From assembly GCA_964568395.1 (NCBI GenBank), contig CAZMPN010000006.1, positions 1 to 64,000 of the forward strand: a stretch of DNA of 64,000 nucleotides, in the 5' to 3' direction. Below the pieces are notes generated by a model, which was not told where the DNA came from, searched no databases, and saw only the letters and a program-made list of their open reading frames with translations. Below are positions 18,318 through 27,339 of this stretch, one piece after another. The stretch's first letter is position 1, and every line of letters begins with the position of its first letter. A program made the position numbers and the translations under genes. The stretch is from UBA6016 sp964568395. Lineage in GTDB: Bacteria; Campylobacterota; Campylobacteria; Campylobacterales; UBA6016.

Positions 18318-18815
18318 TTATAGTGAAAGCGCGAACTCTTCGTAGCTCATACCGGCCGAAACAAGGGTGGACTCCAGAAGCCTCAAGCTTTCAGCCATCC
18401 CTCCGTTCTTTTCTGCCGCATTGAGCGCGTCGTATATCTTTGATATTTTCTCTATCGCCTCTCTGGACGGCTTACGTCTAACCGAGTAGTAACCGATAAT
18501 GTTCCCTTTTAGATCGTAGCTTGGGGTGACGTTTGCGAGAACCCAATAGTAGCTCCCGTCCTTGGACATATTTTTTACGTATGCGAATATCTCTTTTTTC
18601 GCCTGCACGGTATCCCATAGCAGTTTAAACACTATCTTAGGCATATCCGGATGCCTTATGATATTGTGGTTTGCGCCGAGAAGCTCTTCCTCGGTATAGC
18701 CGCTCATCTTGATAAAAAGCTCGTTGCCGTAGGTTATCACCCCTTTTGTATCGGTCTTCGATACTATGATTTCGTCGTCGTTAAAAGTTTTTTCTACATT
18801 AGAAGGATTTGGCAT
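18318..18815 (-). CDS. PAS domain energy-taxis sensor, CetB/Aer-like
   Basis: A 165-residue soluble protein with one PAS domain (about 15-125): ITYGNELFIKMSGYTEEEL, NIIRHPDMPK, and the FAD-PAS-like YVKNMSKDGSYYWVLANVTP. This pattern is that of Aer and of the Campylobacter CetB protein, a cytoplasmic PAS partner of a membrane receptor. The gene lies 11 bp after a chemoreceptor gene, matching a bipartite CetA/CetB arrangement, although here the receptor carries its own sensor domain. The FAD-contacting residues are inferred from family resemblance only. Confidence 0.85.
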   Translation of the reverse strand: MPNPSNVEKTFNDDEIIVSKTDTKGVITYGNELFIKMSGYTEEELLGANHNIIRHPDMPKIVFKLLWDTVQAKKEIFAYVKNMSKDGSYYWVLANVTPSYDLKGNIIGYYSVRRKPSREAIEKISKIYDALNAAEKNGGMAESLRLLESTLVSAGMSYEEFALSL

Positions 18816-18826
18816 CTATACCCCTG

Positions 18827-20689
18827 CTATTTTTCTGTTAGTTTACTCTCTAATTCATGAAGCATATCTTGCATAATAGCGAATAGCTCGTCGCTCGCGT
18901 TTTCCATATTTTTGAAATTTTCGAATATACGTTCTTTATGCTCGAACACGCTGCCTTCTTCTAGATATTTCATGGACTCTATGACGTTATCGTGCACATT
19001 CTTGTGCGGCAATACAATCTTTGAATAGTTTTGCATAGCGCCGAATCTATCTTTGCCGTCGCCGGCGTACCATTTGCCAAGCCTGCACACGGTGTGATCG
19101 CCGAACTCCTGCACTTTTTTTGCCTGGCTCATGGAGAGATATGCATTCGATTTGAATACGACATGGTCTATCTTCGCCAATGTCAGGAATATCTTGGACT
19201 CCATGGAGACCGACTCTTTTTCCAGACTGGTGGCGTTCTTCTCGAAGCTATCGAGTACGCCTTCGAAGTGTTCCATGCTTTGCGATACGCCGTTTGATAG
19301 CTCGGTCATGCCTTCCGACGTTTCCTTGATATCGGAAATCTCTTGCGCCAAAGTACCTACCGATATCGATATCTCGTTGGTCGCTTTTTGCGTCCTCTCC
19401 GCAAGCTTTCTTACCTCATCCGATACGACCGCGAAACCCCTACCGGCTTCTCCGGCCCTGGCCGCCTCTATCGCGGCATTTAGCGCAAGCAGATTTGTCT
19501 GCTCGGCTATATCTTTTATCAATACGACGACGTTTGATATTTCCGCGCTTTTTTCGGTCAGCATGGCTAAGGAGGCGTCTATCCTGTTGATACTTTCGAC
19601 GAGTCTCGACGTCAAGGAGGCAACGGAGAGTATCTCGTTTAGATTTTCTTTTGAGCCGTCGGCGATATTCGTTATTCTGGCCGTCATATCCTTGAGCACC
19701 GTGACGTTCGCGCTCAAATCGTTTTGGATTATCTTTAGATTCGAGTTCGTCTTTTGGCTGCTAAGCTCCGAGAGTCCTTTTGCGAGCAGATTTTGCTGAT
19801 TGTCGAGATGATTTTTCTCAAGCTGCTTAATCACGTCGCTTATCAGCACCGCCGAATTTAGCAAATCGCCGTTTAATCCGCTGCCGCTAAGCGTGCCGAA
19901 ATTCTTTGCCGACGCCGCCTCCGATATAACCCTGTTTAGCTGTCTGACAAAATCCTCTATCTGCGCCAGAAAGCTGTTTATCTCTTTTGAGGCTATGGAA
20001 AGCTCGTCTTCGCCGTCTATCTCAAGCCTTTTTGAAAGATCGCCTTCGCCGCTGTTGAGGCTTTTTGCCGTCATTGTCAGCTTGTCCAGTTTTGTGAAAA
20101 GTATTTTTTTGAAGATAAACACGAACGAAATTATAGATAGTACACCGATAACGACCAGAAGTACGGATATCTCTATCAAATACGAACTTATCGCGCTATT
20201 TAGCTCGGACATTTGGATTTTTACGTCCATGACCCCCAGTACGTCTTGCTCTTTTGCGCTAGCGTGGCACTTTAGGCACTCGCCGGTTGCTATTAGCGGT
20301 TTTATATACCTTACGCCGCCGTCATCCGTCTCAAGCATGGCTGCGCTTTTTTGGGAAAAGGCTTTTTTTATGCCCGCATCTTTCGGCTCTATATACTCTT
20401 TGCCGAAAAACTGGCTGACCTCTTTTGACTTATATATCTTTAGGTCTTTGATGCCCTCTATCTGTTTTGATTTTTCAAGCGTCTCTTTTATCATTACCGG
20501 ATCGCCGATATTCATGGCCGTTCTGACCGTTTGGAATATCGACTCCGAGAGCATTTTTGCGGATTTCGTGGTAGCCGTTTCGGAAAGGCCTCCAAAGCTT
20601 ACCTTCACGCTAATGAGAGAGATTAAAAAAGCGATACACAAAACAAACACAAGCATTGATATTATCTTTGCGTTTATAGTTTTGAACAT
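18827..20689 (-). CDS. Chemoreceptor with haem-binding (CxxCH) sensor domain and CZB domain
   Basis: A 620-residue membrane chemoreceptor. The first membrane segment is at about 8-28. The periplasmic Tll0287-like (DUF3365) sensor contains ECLKCHASA, a c-type haem motif (about 138-142). A second membrane segment is at about 175-198. The cytoplasmic hairpin tip contains IKDIAEQTNLLALNAAIEAA and GRGFAVVSDEVRKLAERTQ (about 388-435). The C-terminus (about 510-615) is a CZB zinc-binding domain: His in IDHVVFKSN, CRLGKWYAG, and LPHKNVHDNV. The input is probably redox state or a haem ligand such as NO. It is encoded immediately upstream of the CetB-like PAS protein. Confidence 0.92.
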   Translation of the reverse strand: MFKTINAKIISMLVFVLCIAFLISLISVKVSFGGLSETATTKSAKMLSESIFQTVRTAMNIGDPVMIKETLEKSKQIEGIKDLKIYKSKEVSQFFGKEYIEPKDAGIKKAFSQKSAAMLETDDGGVRYIKPLIATGECLKCHASAKEQDVLGVMDVKIQMSELNSAISSYLIEISVLLVVIGVLSIISFVFIFKKILFTKLDKLTMTAKSLNSGEGDLSKRLEIDGEDELSIASKEINSFLAQIEDFVRQLNRVISEAASAKNFGTLSGSGLNGDLLNSAVLISDVIKQLEKNHLDNQQNLLAKGLSELSSQKTNSNLKIIQNDLSANVTVLKDMTARITNIADGSKENLNEILSVASLTSRLVESINRIDASLAMLTEKSAEISNVVVLIKDIAEQTNLLALNAAIEAARAGEAGRGFAVVSDEVRKLAERTQKATNEISISVGTLAQEISDIKETSEGMTELSNGVSQSMEHFEGVLDSFEKNATSLEKESVSMESKIFLTLAKIDHVVFKSNAYLSMSQAKKVQEFGDHTVCRLGKWYAGDGKDRFGAMQNYSKIVLPHKNVHDNVIESMKYLEEGSVFEHKERIFENFKNMENASDELFAIMQDMLHELESKLTEK

Positions 20690-20734
20690 TGATACTGCCT
20701 TTTTGGGATTTTATTCAAATTTTTTATACTAAGA

Positions 20735-22852
20735 CTAACTTAATATATCCCTATTTCCCTTATTGTTCGCCGCGCTAAGCACCCCGGTCGCCTCCAGCTG
20801 CTCAACTATCCTCGCGGCCCTATTGTAGCCTATCTGCAGCCTTCTTTGTATATAGCTGATAGAGGTTTTGCGTTCCGTCAAAACTATATTTTTCGCCTCT
20901 TCATAAAATTCATCGAGCTCGCCGTCGTCAAGCCCTCCGCCTGCGCCGCCTCCATCCGAAGCTCTAGCCTCGTCCAAGAAGCTTTCGTCATAGTCCGGCT
21001 CTCTTTGGTTTTTAAGGAACTCGACCACTTTTTCTATCTCGGCCTCGCTGCTCCAAGGCGCATGCAGCCTCACTACGCCGCTGGTGCCCGGAGGGGTAAA
21101 CAGCATATCCCCTCTTCCCAGAAGGCTCTCCGCCCCCATCTGGTCCAAAATCACCTTGGAGTCTATCTTCTGCCCGACTTTGAAACTAACCCTAGACGGC
21201 AGATTCGCCTTGATGAGTCCTGTTACGACGTCTACGCTAGGTCTTTGTGTGGCCACGATCAGGTGTATTCCAGAAGCCCTGGCCATCTGCGCCAATCTGG
21301 CGATGGATAGCTCGACCTCCTTGCCGCTCGTCATCATAAGGTCGGCAAGCTCGTCTATGATAACGACTATGTAAGGCAGCTTCTGCTCCCCTACCGATGG
21401 CGCTTTTTCGTTGAAGTTTTCGATATTTTTCGTCTTTGTTTTACTCATGAGAAAGTATCGCCTCTCCATCTCAAGCACCATATTCGCAAGAGCGTTAATC
21501 GCCTGCTTCGGTTTTGTGATGACTGGCGTCAAAAGATGCGGAATGCCGTCATACATCGAAAACTCAAGCATCTTAGGGTCTATCATCACGAGTCTCAGCT
21601 CATCTGGCGAGTTTTTGTACAAAAGCGAAAGTATCATCGCGTTTATACCGACGGATTTACCGCTTCCGGTGGTTCCGGCTATCAAAAGGTGTGGCAACTT
21701 CTTTAGATCGGTGACGAAAGGGTTCCCTACTATATCCTTGCCCAGTATCAGCGTAAGCGGCGAAAGCGATTTTTTGAATATGTCGCTTTCTATGATCTCC
21801 CGCATATAGATAGTCTCTATCTCTTTGTTCGGTATCTCTATGCCAACCACGTCCTTGCCCGGAATCGGCGCCTGGATACGTATCGTCTGGGCCTTGAGAG
21901 CCATAGCTATGTCGTCTTGCAGCGTCAAAATTCTGGAAACCTTGATATGCGCGGCGGGCTTAAACTCAAAAGTGGTAACGACCGGACCGGCATAAGTACG
22001 GATGACGTCCCCTTCGATCTTAAAGCGTCTTAGCTTCTCGATGAGTTCTTTTATCTTCTCGTCTATCTCGTCTTCGTTTGCCTCGTTCTTTTTATTTGGA
22101 GCTTTGGCAAAAAACTCGCTGCTTGGCAGCTTCCAACCCTTTGGCTTGTCGCTCTCACCCAGCTCTATCTCATCCAGAAGGGCTTTGTTCTCTTCTAGCT
22201 CGGTTACGATTTCGACGTCGTTTGAGGCCGATTTCTTGGCCCTCTTCACAGCTTTTTTCGGCTCCTCCGAAGCAGGCGACTCATCTTGAACGGCCTCCCG
22301 CTCTTCAATCTCCGCCTTGACTTCCACTATCTCATCCGCGACAAAAGGCAGCTCCTCTTGTTTTACGATCTGTGTCTTTTCTTGTTTTTTCGGTTTTTGG
22401 GGCTCTTTATCTTTTTTTGGAAACTTGACTGACGGCTTAAATCCGGATAGGAATATTAGAAGTTTCTGGAAGAGCCTATCCACGCCCTCTTCCGCCATAA
22501 GAGCCAAAGAGAGGACAAAGGAACAGGCCCAAACTATCCAAAAACCGCCGCGCCCGATGATGGGAGTGACGCCGGCGACAAGCCCCTCTCCTATCACTCC
22601 TTTGTAAGCGGTGCCTTCAAACACTATCGACTGAAGCATCAAAAAAAGCACGAACAGTAGCGCCACGGAGGCCGCAAAAGAGGCGCGCTTAAAATCTATC
22701 GCCGGATTTTTATAGAGTTTGTATGATGCGTAGATGAGCGCAAAAGGATAAATGTACGCCAAAACACCGAAAAGCTCGATATTTCTAGCCGCAAACGAGG
22801 CGCCAAAACTTCCGACCAACGCCGGAGAACCTATTATCGTAGCAAAAGCCAA
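20735..22852 (-). CDS. ftsK: DNA translocase FtsK
   Basis: A membrane-anchored DNA pump that clears chromosomes from the septum. The N-terminus has four membrane segments (within about 1-130), followed by a charged linker (about 145-255). The motor domain has Walker A (LIAGTTGSGKSVGIN, about 393-407) and Walker B (YIVVIIDELADLMM, about 487-500). A C-terminal gamma winged helix is present (TSISYIQRRLQIGYNRAARIVEQLE). The TTG at 22852 gives 705 residues but cuts the first membrane segment in half. The frame is open upstream (ILRDIAFLAGLALLGF) without ATG, GTG or TTG. An ATT at about 22909 with GGGGG upstream, or an ATG-led frame with one extra T in a four-T run, would restore a full N-terminus. 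Confidence 0.93.
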   Translation of the reverse strand: MAFATIIGSPALVGSFGASFAARNIELFGVLAYIYPFALIYASYKLYKNPAIDFKRASFAASVALLFVLFLMLQSIVFEGTAYKGVIGEGLVAGVTPIIGRGGFWIVWACSFVLSLALMAEEGVDRLFQKLLIFLSGFKPSVKFPKKDKEPQKPKKQEKTQIVKQEELPFVADEIVEVKAEIEEREAVQDESPASEEPKKAVKRAKKSASNDVEIVTELEENKALLDEIELGESDKPKGWKLPSSEFFAKAPNKKNEANEDEIDEKIKELIEKLRRFKIEGDVIRTYAGPVVTTFEFKPAAHIKVSRILTLQDDIAMALKAQTIRIQAPIPGKDVVGIEIPNKEIETIYMREIIESDIFKKSLSPLTLILGKDIVGNPFVTDLKKLPHLLIAGTTGSGKSVGINAMILSLLYKNSPDELRLVMIDPKMLEFSMYDGIPHLLTPVITKPKQAINALANMVLEMERRYFLMSKTKTKNIENFNEKAPSVGEQKLPYIVVIIDELADLMMTSGKEVELSIARLAQMARASGIHLIVATQRPSVDVVTGLIKANLPSRVSFKVGQKIDSKVILDQMGAESLLGRGDMLFTPPGTSGVVRLHAPWSSEAEIEKVVEFLKNQREPDYDESFLDEARASDGGGAGGGLDDGELDEFYEEAKNIVLTERKTSISYIQRRLQIGYNRAARIVEQLEATGVLSAANNKGNRDILS

Positions 22853-22955
22853 AAATCCAAGTAGTGCAAGTCCCGCTAAAAAAGCTATATCTCTTAAAAT
22901 AGTGACATCCCCCGGTTTTTGGCTAAATTATAGCAAAAATACACTCCTAGCTCGC

Positions 22956-25733
22956 CTATTTCAAGTAATTCACAAGCGATAGGCTGTTTATTTTCGACAC
23001 GCTGGCAAGCAGCGCCTGGTAGTTGATGTTTCTCTGGTTAAGCTCCAAATATGCCGATCCCACGTCGGTATCCAGTATTTCCGAGCGTACCGTTTTGACG
23101 TTTATTCTCAAAGAGTCGGATCTATCTTTGCTGAGCTGGAACGAGTTGCTAACGGCGCCTATATCGGTATGTTTTCTGACAACGTGGTCAAATATGTGGT
23201 CTATCGCCATTATGGCGTTTTGCATTCCGCTGTTTCTAGGATCATCCCCGTCGTCGGTAGCTCTCGTCTTGCCTGCGAGCACGGCGTCTATAGCCATCTG
23301 GAGCTGATCAAATATCGAAATATAAGGGTCGTCGACGGTTATCGCATTATTCGAGTTTAGCGTTACCGTAGTCGTATTGATGGTGGCCGCTTTTGTAAAT
23401 CCGGTATTCGTAGCCGAATCGTACATGGAGAGGTTTGCCCTGGTTGCGGAGCTTGTCTTGTCTTCCATGATGATCTTGCCGGTATCGTCTATATATACGC
23501 GCGCTCTTCTGGACGCCGCGGTTACGGCGGCGTTATAGTCTGCGGCCTCCGCGGCCGTAGGGGCAGCCGGAGTAACGGTAGCCGGCAACGTATCGCCCAT
23601 CACCATGGCTATTACGTCCATTAGCTGCTGATATGTCACCTGATCGCCAGGCGTAGTTACTTGCGGCGATGCCGCGTTTAGTATATTGTAGGTATTGCCG
23701 CCGACAGTAAAAGTAGAACCTGCGGCGCCGAAATCTATCGTAACGGTAAGATTGTTCCCGTTTATCGTGGTCACCTGCATGGTAGTCTGCGTACCGACCA
23801 TCGTAGAAGCCCCGGATGCGGACAATAGCGTATCCGTAGGTTTGGCATAATCGTTTGTCGCCTTGACTATCTGTGATGCGTTGCCGCTTAGTTTTGCTCC
23901 GTCTTTTTTGAAGTAAGACCTATCCGATTCGACACTATTAATAGAGGCGAACGTATTGGCCGGAGCATTTAGCGTCATAGTTACCAGTTTTGACGACTGC
24001 ATATCGCTATAGTTCGGGTCTATATTCCTGTCTTTTACGACTATTCTGCCGCTAACAAGCGAAGCCGAGAATTGATTGGCGCCAAACTCCGCATCCAGGG
24101 CGCTTTGCATCTGGTCTACAAGATCCCTCATGGTGCTTCCCGCACCAAGAGCGAAAGCATGCGCGTTTCCGTTGAGCGTAATTCCTGTCGGCACACCGCC
24201 AAGTACGCTAGAGAGAAGCTCTTGCGGCTGCGCGGCAAGCCCCGTCTGCCTGTTTCTATATTCGATATTAAAATTGAACGTAGAGTGATCCCAGGTATCG
24301 TTCCATGCCGTAGAATTACCTACGCTAAGAGGCGCCATGCCGCTTTTTACAAATTCTGTTATGTTTTGTCCCGATCCGGCAAGTTGTCCGACGTCGGTCA
24401 AAGGCGTAACCATGCTGACGGGATCCCCTATGGCTACGTTTGCTTTTAGTGGAGAGGCCAGCGTCACGACAAGGCCGGCGATATTAGAAATAGTATATTT
24501 CTCGCCGCCAACCACTATCTCGTCGCCGGCGGCCATACCGGCTACGGAACCTAGCGTCACGGTGTTCGTGCCGGCAGCGGAACCTGCGGTAGCCGTAGTG
24601 CTTATGGCATTTACTTTTTTGACATTCACTTCGCTTACCCCAGCTTTTACGGAGGTTGATAGCGGAGGCAGGAAGTTTACGGTAGTACCCGCGATAGACG
24701 ACACCTGTATTTGCCCTACTCCGTCGATATTTAGTATATCGCCCACGGCAATCCCGGCCGCGCTCTGAACCGTAATGGAGGTGGAGCCAGCCGTCATTCC
24801 CGCCGTAGCCTTTGTCAGCTGCTCGCTATTATCGGTGCCCACCATGTGGAACTGAAGTTTGCTTGAGCCCTTTTGAAGGTCTTTTACCTCTATCTGCCCG
24901 TGATTGTTTAGCGATACCTCTACGTTGCCTTTATATGCGTCTTTTATCTTGTCCAGCAAATCGCTTATTTTTGAGTCTACGCTTATATCTATACGCTGCT
25001 TGAAGCTCGTACCGTCCGACTGCGCGCCATACACATAGAAGTAGCTTTTTTGCCCATCCCCGTTATTCCCGGTCATATCTTTTATTTTGTCATCCACCGT
25101 TATATATCTATCGGTAGGCGGTTTGTCATACAGCAGCGTGACGTTCTTTTTCGGGACATTTGTGCTGACTATTCTGGCGTAGTCGTTATCCGAGCCTAAG
25201 AACAGGCTATTGCCGTCTATGTTAAAAGGCAGCTGCACGCCAGCGTTTATCAGCGATTTTACTTTGTCGCTGTTACCCAGATAATTCCCGTTCGAATCTA
25301 TCGGTTTTACGGAAAACGCAGAACCTGCGAATAGATACTGTCCGTTGATTGACGTATTGGCAAGGTTCATAAGGTGCTGCCTAAGCCCTATAAGCTCTTG
25401 CGCTATCGCTCTTCTATCCGTCGTACTGTTGCTCTCCGAGGTTGCCTTGACCAGCTTTGTTTTGAAATCGGTAAGCGTGGATACCATTTGGTTCATAGTG
25501 CTATCCGAGTTTGCGGAAAACTGTCTCGCCATCTCGGCGCCTACGGCATTTTGGGAGAGCGTATACTCCTCTTGATCAAGCCTGAGCGTGTTTACAAAGA
25601 CGTTTGTATCCTGATAACCGTACTCTATCTTCGTACCGCTATATATCTGCCTGTTTACGTCGTTTAGGTATCTTATGCTCGACTCCTGGTTGCGCATAAA
25701 ATCCTGATACATTGTAAAAGTACCGACTCTCAT
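22956..25733 (-). CDS. flgL: Flagellar hook-associated protein FlgL, long form
   Basis: A 925-residue hook-filament junction protein. The N-terminal helical region (MRVGTFTMYQDFMRNQESS, AGSAFSVKPID) and the C-terminal helix (LELNQRNINYQALLASVSKI, NSLSLVNYLK) are the conserved D0/D1 parts. The centre is a large variable insert, giving a product much longer than the ~300 residues of enterobacterial FlgL but in line with the long forms in Campylobacter relatives. Two diverged copies of a ~65-residue beta unit (about residues 308-373 and 378-445; shared pattern TATAG-S-AG-TVT-SVAGMA-GD--) lie in tandem in the insert. A good ribosome site (GGAGGCTCC) precedes the ATG. It lies next to ftsK with a 103-bp gap. 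Confidence 0.92.
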   Translation of the reverse strand: MRVGTFTMYQDFMRNQESSIRYLNDVNRQIYSGTKIEYGYQDTNVFVNTLRLDQEEYTLSQNAVGAEMARQFSANSDSTMNQMVSTLTDFKTKLVKATSESNSTTDRRAIAQELIGLRQHLMNLANTSINGQYLFAGSAFSVKPIDSNGNYLGNSDKVKSLINAGVQLPFNIDGNSLFLGSDNDYARIVSTNVPKKNVTLLYDKPPTDRYITVDDKIKDMTGNNGDGQKSYFYVYGAQSDGTSFKQRIDISVDSKISDLLDKIKDAYKGNVEVSLNNHGQIEVKDLQKGSSKLQFHMVGTDNSEQLTKATAGMTAGSTSITVQSAAGIAVGDILNIDGVGQIQVSSIAGTTVNFLPPLSTSVKAGVSEVNVKKVNAISTTATAGSAAGTNTVTLGSVAGMAAGDEIVVGGEKYTISNIAGLVVTLASPLKANVAIGDPVSMVTPLTDVGQLAGSGQNITEFVKSGMAPLSVGNSTAWNDTWDHSTFNFNIEYRNRQTGLAAQPQELLSSVLGGVPTGITLNGNAHAFALGAGSTMRDLVDQMQSALDAEFGANQFSASLVSGRIVVKDRNIDPNYSDMQSSKLVTMTLNAPANTFASINSVESDRSYFKKDGAKLSGNASQIVKATNDYAKPTDTLLSASGASTMVGTQTTMQVTTINGNNLTVTIDFGAAGSTFTVGGNTYNILNAASPQVTTPGDQVTYQQLMDVIAMVMGDTLPATVTPAAPTAAEAADYNAAVTAASRRARVYIDDTGKIIMEDKTSSATRANLSMYDSATNTGFTKAATINTTTVTLNSNNAITVDDPYISIFDQLQMAIDAVLAGKTRATDDGDDPRNSGMQNAIMAIDHIFDHVVRKHTDIGAVSNSFQLSKDRSDSLRINVKTVRSEILDTDVGSAYLELNQRNINYQALLASVSKINSLSLVNYLK

Positions 25734-25825
25734 AAGGAGCCTCCAAAGGTATATTTTGGAGTTTTAAAGCAAATAAAGTTCCAACAAAGATAGATATATT
25801 TAAGTAGGCTTAAGGGAGCAGTATA

Positions 25826-25831
25826 TATAAT
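25826..25831 (+). promoter_or_regulatory. Likely -10 box of the tRNA-Leu promoter
   Basis: A perfect TATAAT lies 33 bp upstream of the tRNA 5' end, in the A+T-rich gap after flgL. I do not see a convincing -35 hexamer at the expected distance. The call therefore rests on the -10 match and its position. Confidence 0.4.
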
Positions 25832-25863
25832 TTCGCCTCTTTTAAAAGAGTCCGCACAATTTT

Positions 25864-25948
25864 GCCGAAGTGGTGGAACTGGTAGACGCGCTCGACTCAA
25901 AATCGAGTACCGAAAGGTGTGCCGGTTCGATTCCGGCCTTCGGCACCA
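25864..25948 (+). tRNA. tRNA-Leu (CAA anticodon)
   Basis: The 85-nt gene has a 7-bp acceptor stem (GCCGAAG/CTTCGGC), the long class II variable arm (ACCGAAAGGTGT), a T loop (GGTTCGATTCC), and CCA encoded at 25946-25948. The anticodon stem CTCGA/TCGAG encloses the loop CTCAAAA, giving anticodon CAA, which reads UUG. The 3' end is the attachment site of the integrated element: its last 14 bases are repeated at 45196-45209. The tRNA itself is intact. Confidence 0.96.
25935..25948 (+). repeat. attL core (within tRNA-Leu 3' end)
   Basis: This 14-bp sequence, GGCCTTCGGCACCA, forms the 3' acceptor arm and CCA of tRNA-Leu and is repeated exactly at 45196-45209. It is the likely strand-exchange region used by the adjacent integrase. 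Confidence 0.88.
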
Positions 25949-25965
25949 TTTTAACCTTCCAAGAC

Positions 25966-26056
25966 ATTTCATAACGTTTCACAAACCCCAATAAAATCAG
26001 GCTTCAAACCCAATCTATCATTTCACAACATTTCATAGTATTTCAGGATATTTCAA
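25966..26056 (+). repeat. ATTTCA repeats phased at 10 bp beside attL
   Basis: TTTCA occurs at 25967 and 25977, then at 26021, 26031, 26041 and 26051, spaced exactly 10 bp within each group; most copies are ATTTCA followed by four variable bases. The helical phasing suggests cooperative binding on one DNA face, as for excisionase sites in an attachment arm. No equivalent block is seen beside attR. The binder could be the AlpA-like protein, the integrase or Rep. Confidence 0.7.
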
Positions 26057-26057
26057 C

Positions 26058-26082
26058 TTTTTTGGTATACGTTTTGGTATAC
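26058..26082 (+). repeat. 25-bp end repeat, left copy (integrase arm-site candidate)
   Basis: Two TTTTGGTATAC units in tandem; the whole 25 bp is identical to 45106-45130. Two inverted copies (TATACCAAAA at 26093 and GTATACCAAAA at 26114) follow immediately, and further GTATACCAAAA copies lie inside the integrase gene near 26262 and 26347. The pattern fits arm-type integrase sites that also overlap the integrase promoter and start. Confidence 0.75.
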
Positions 26083-26124
26083 TTTTTAAAATATACCAAA
26101 AAACTAGAAAGGCGTATACCAAAA

Positions 26125-27339
26125 ATGCCAAAAGTAGTTACCCCTTTAAACGATACAAAGATCAAAAACGCGAAACCAAAAAGTGCCGACTACACCATAT
26201 CTGACGGTGATGGCTTGCATCTACTAATTAAATCCAACGGCTCAAAAATCTGGCAATTTCGGTATACCAAAAACTTAAAAAGACACCTTACAAATCTTGG
26301 AAACTACCCTGCCCTCGGTCTAGCAGAAGCAAGAGAAAAAAGAGCTGTATACCAAAAAGAATTGGCAAACGGTATTAATCCTCTAGAAAAGAAAAAACAA
26401 GAAAAGGAAACAATCAAGGAAGAAATAAAAAATCTGGAGAATACTTTTGAGGCAGTTTTTAATCAATGGCTAGAAGTTAAAAAACACAAGATCAACGATA
26501 AAACTCTAGGAAAACTAAGAAGAACGTTCGAGCTTTACTTTTTGCCATTCATAGGAAATAAGCCCATATCGGAGATAAAAAAGCAAGAGTATATAGATCT
26601 GATACTCAGAATGAGAGATAAGGGAATTATTTACTACGCCAACAAAACAAAAGGACACTTGCAACAATTCCTAAATTACATGGAAGAAGCCAATATAATA
26701 GAAAGCGCGCCGAGATTAAAACTAGATAACGCACTACCTAAACCAAAAGAAAATAACTATCCGCACATCACGGATCTAAGAGCATACGGTGAACTACTAA
26801 AAGCTATAGATAACTATCACGGAGACTCGTCTACGAAGTATGCCTTGCAGCTTGCGCCTTTAGTTTTTGTCAGACCGGCAAATATTCGCTTTATGGAGTG
26901 GAGCGAGATAGATTTTGAAAAGGCGATCTGGAGAATACCGGCCGAAAAAATGAAAATGAATACTCCGCATATAGTACCGCTAAGTAAACAGGCGGTAAAT
27001 ATATTAAGAGAAGTTCAAAAAATAAACGGTGCTTACCAATATGTATTCGTAAGTCCGGTTAGCACGAGAAAACCTCTTTCGGAAAATACCCTAAACATGG
27101 GATTAATGAGGATAGGATATAAAGGCATTATGGTATCGCACGGTTTTAGACATAGCGCCTCTACTATACTGCACGAACATATTAGTGAGCATGGATTTCA
27201 TTCGGACGTCATAGAAAGGCAAATGGCACATGCGGAGAGAAATGGAGTAAAAGCCGCCTACAACCACGCAGAATATATGAAAGAGCGGACAGCTCTTATG
27301 CAGTGGTGGGCGGATTTTTTGGATAAGATCAAGGAATAG
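26125..27339 (+). CDS. Tyrosine-type site-specific integrase (P4-like, DUF4102 N-terminus)
   Basis: I start it at the ATG 26125 (404 residues) rather than at an upstream start that would read through the repeat region. The N-terminal DUF4102 arm-binding domain (about 5-90) contains TISDGDGLHLLIKSNGSKIWQFRY and LGNYPALGLAEAREKR in sections. A core-binding SAM-like domain covers about 110-190. The catalytic domain has the first Arg in FVRPANIRFMEW, HGFRH, and the C-terminal nucleophile Tyr in KAAYNHAEY or nearby. It sits next to the tRNA attachment site, as is usual for this family. Its 3' end overlaps the convergent AlpA-like gene by 11 bp. Confidence 0.95.
   Translation: MPKVVTPLNDTKIKNAKPKSADYTISDGDGLHLLIKSNGSKIWQFRYTKNLKRHLTNLGNYPALGLAEAREKRAVYQKELANGINPLEKKKQEKETIKEEIKNLENTFEAVFNQWLEVKKHKINDKTLGKLRRTFELYFLPFIGNKPISEIKKQEYIDLILRMRDKGIIYYANKTKGHLQQFLNYMEEANIIESAPRLKLDNALPKPKENNYPHITDLRAYGELLKAIDNYHGDSSTKYALQLAPLVFVRPANIRFMEWSEIDFEKAIWRIPAEKMKMNTPHIVPLSKQAVNILREVQKINGAYQYVFVSPVSTRKPLSENTLNMGLMRIGYKGIMVSHGFRHSASTILHEHISEHGFHSDVIERQMAHAERNGVKAAYNHAEYMKERTALMQWWADFLDKIKE

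Noticed and set aside
25730..25972. 80-codon minus-strand ORF across the tRNA-Leu gene
   Set aside because: It is the reverse complement of a complete tRNA and its promoter, and has no ribosome site.
25966..26056. Short phased repeats as a possible CRISPR array
   Set aside because: Repeat unit is only about 6 bp with 4-bp gaps and there are no cas genes; it fits protein-binding sites.
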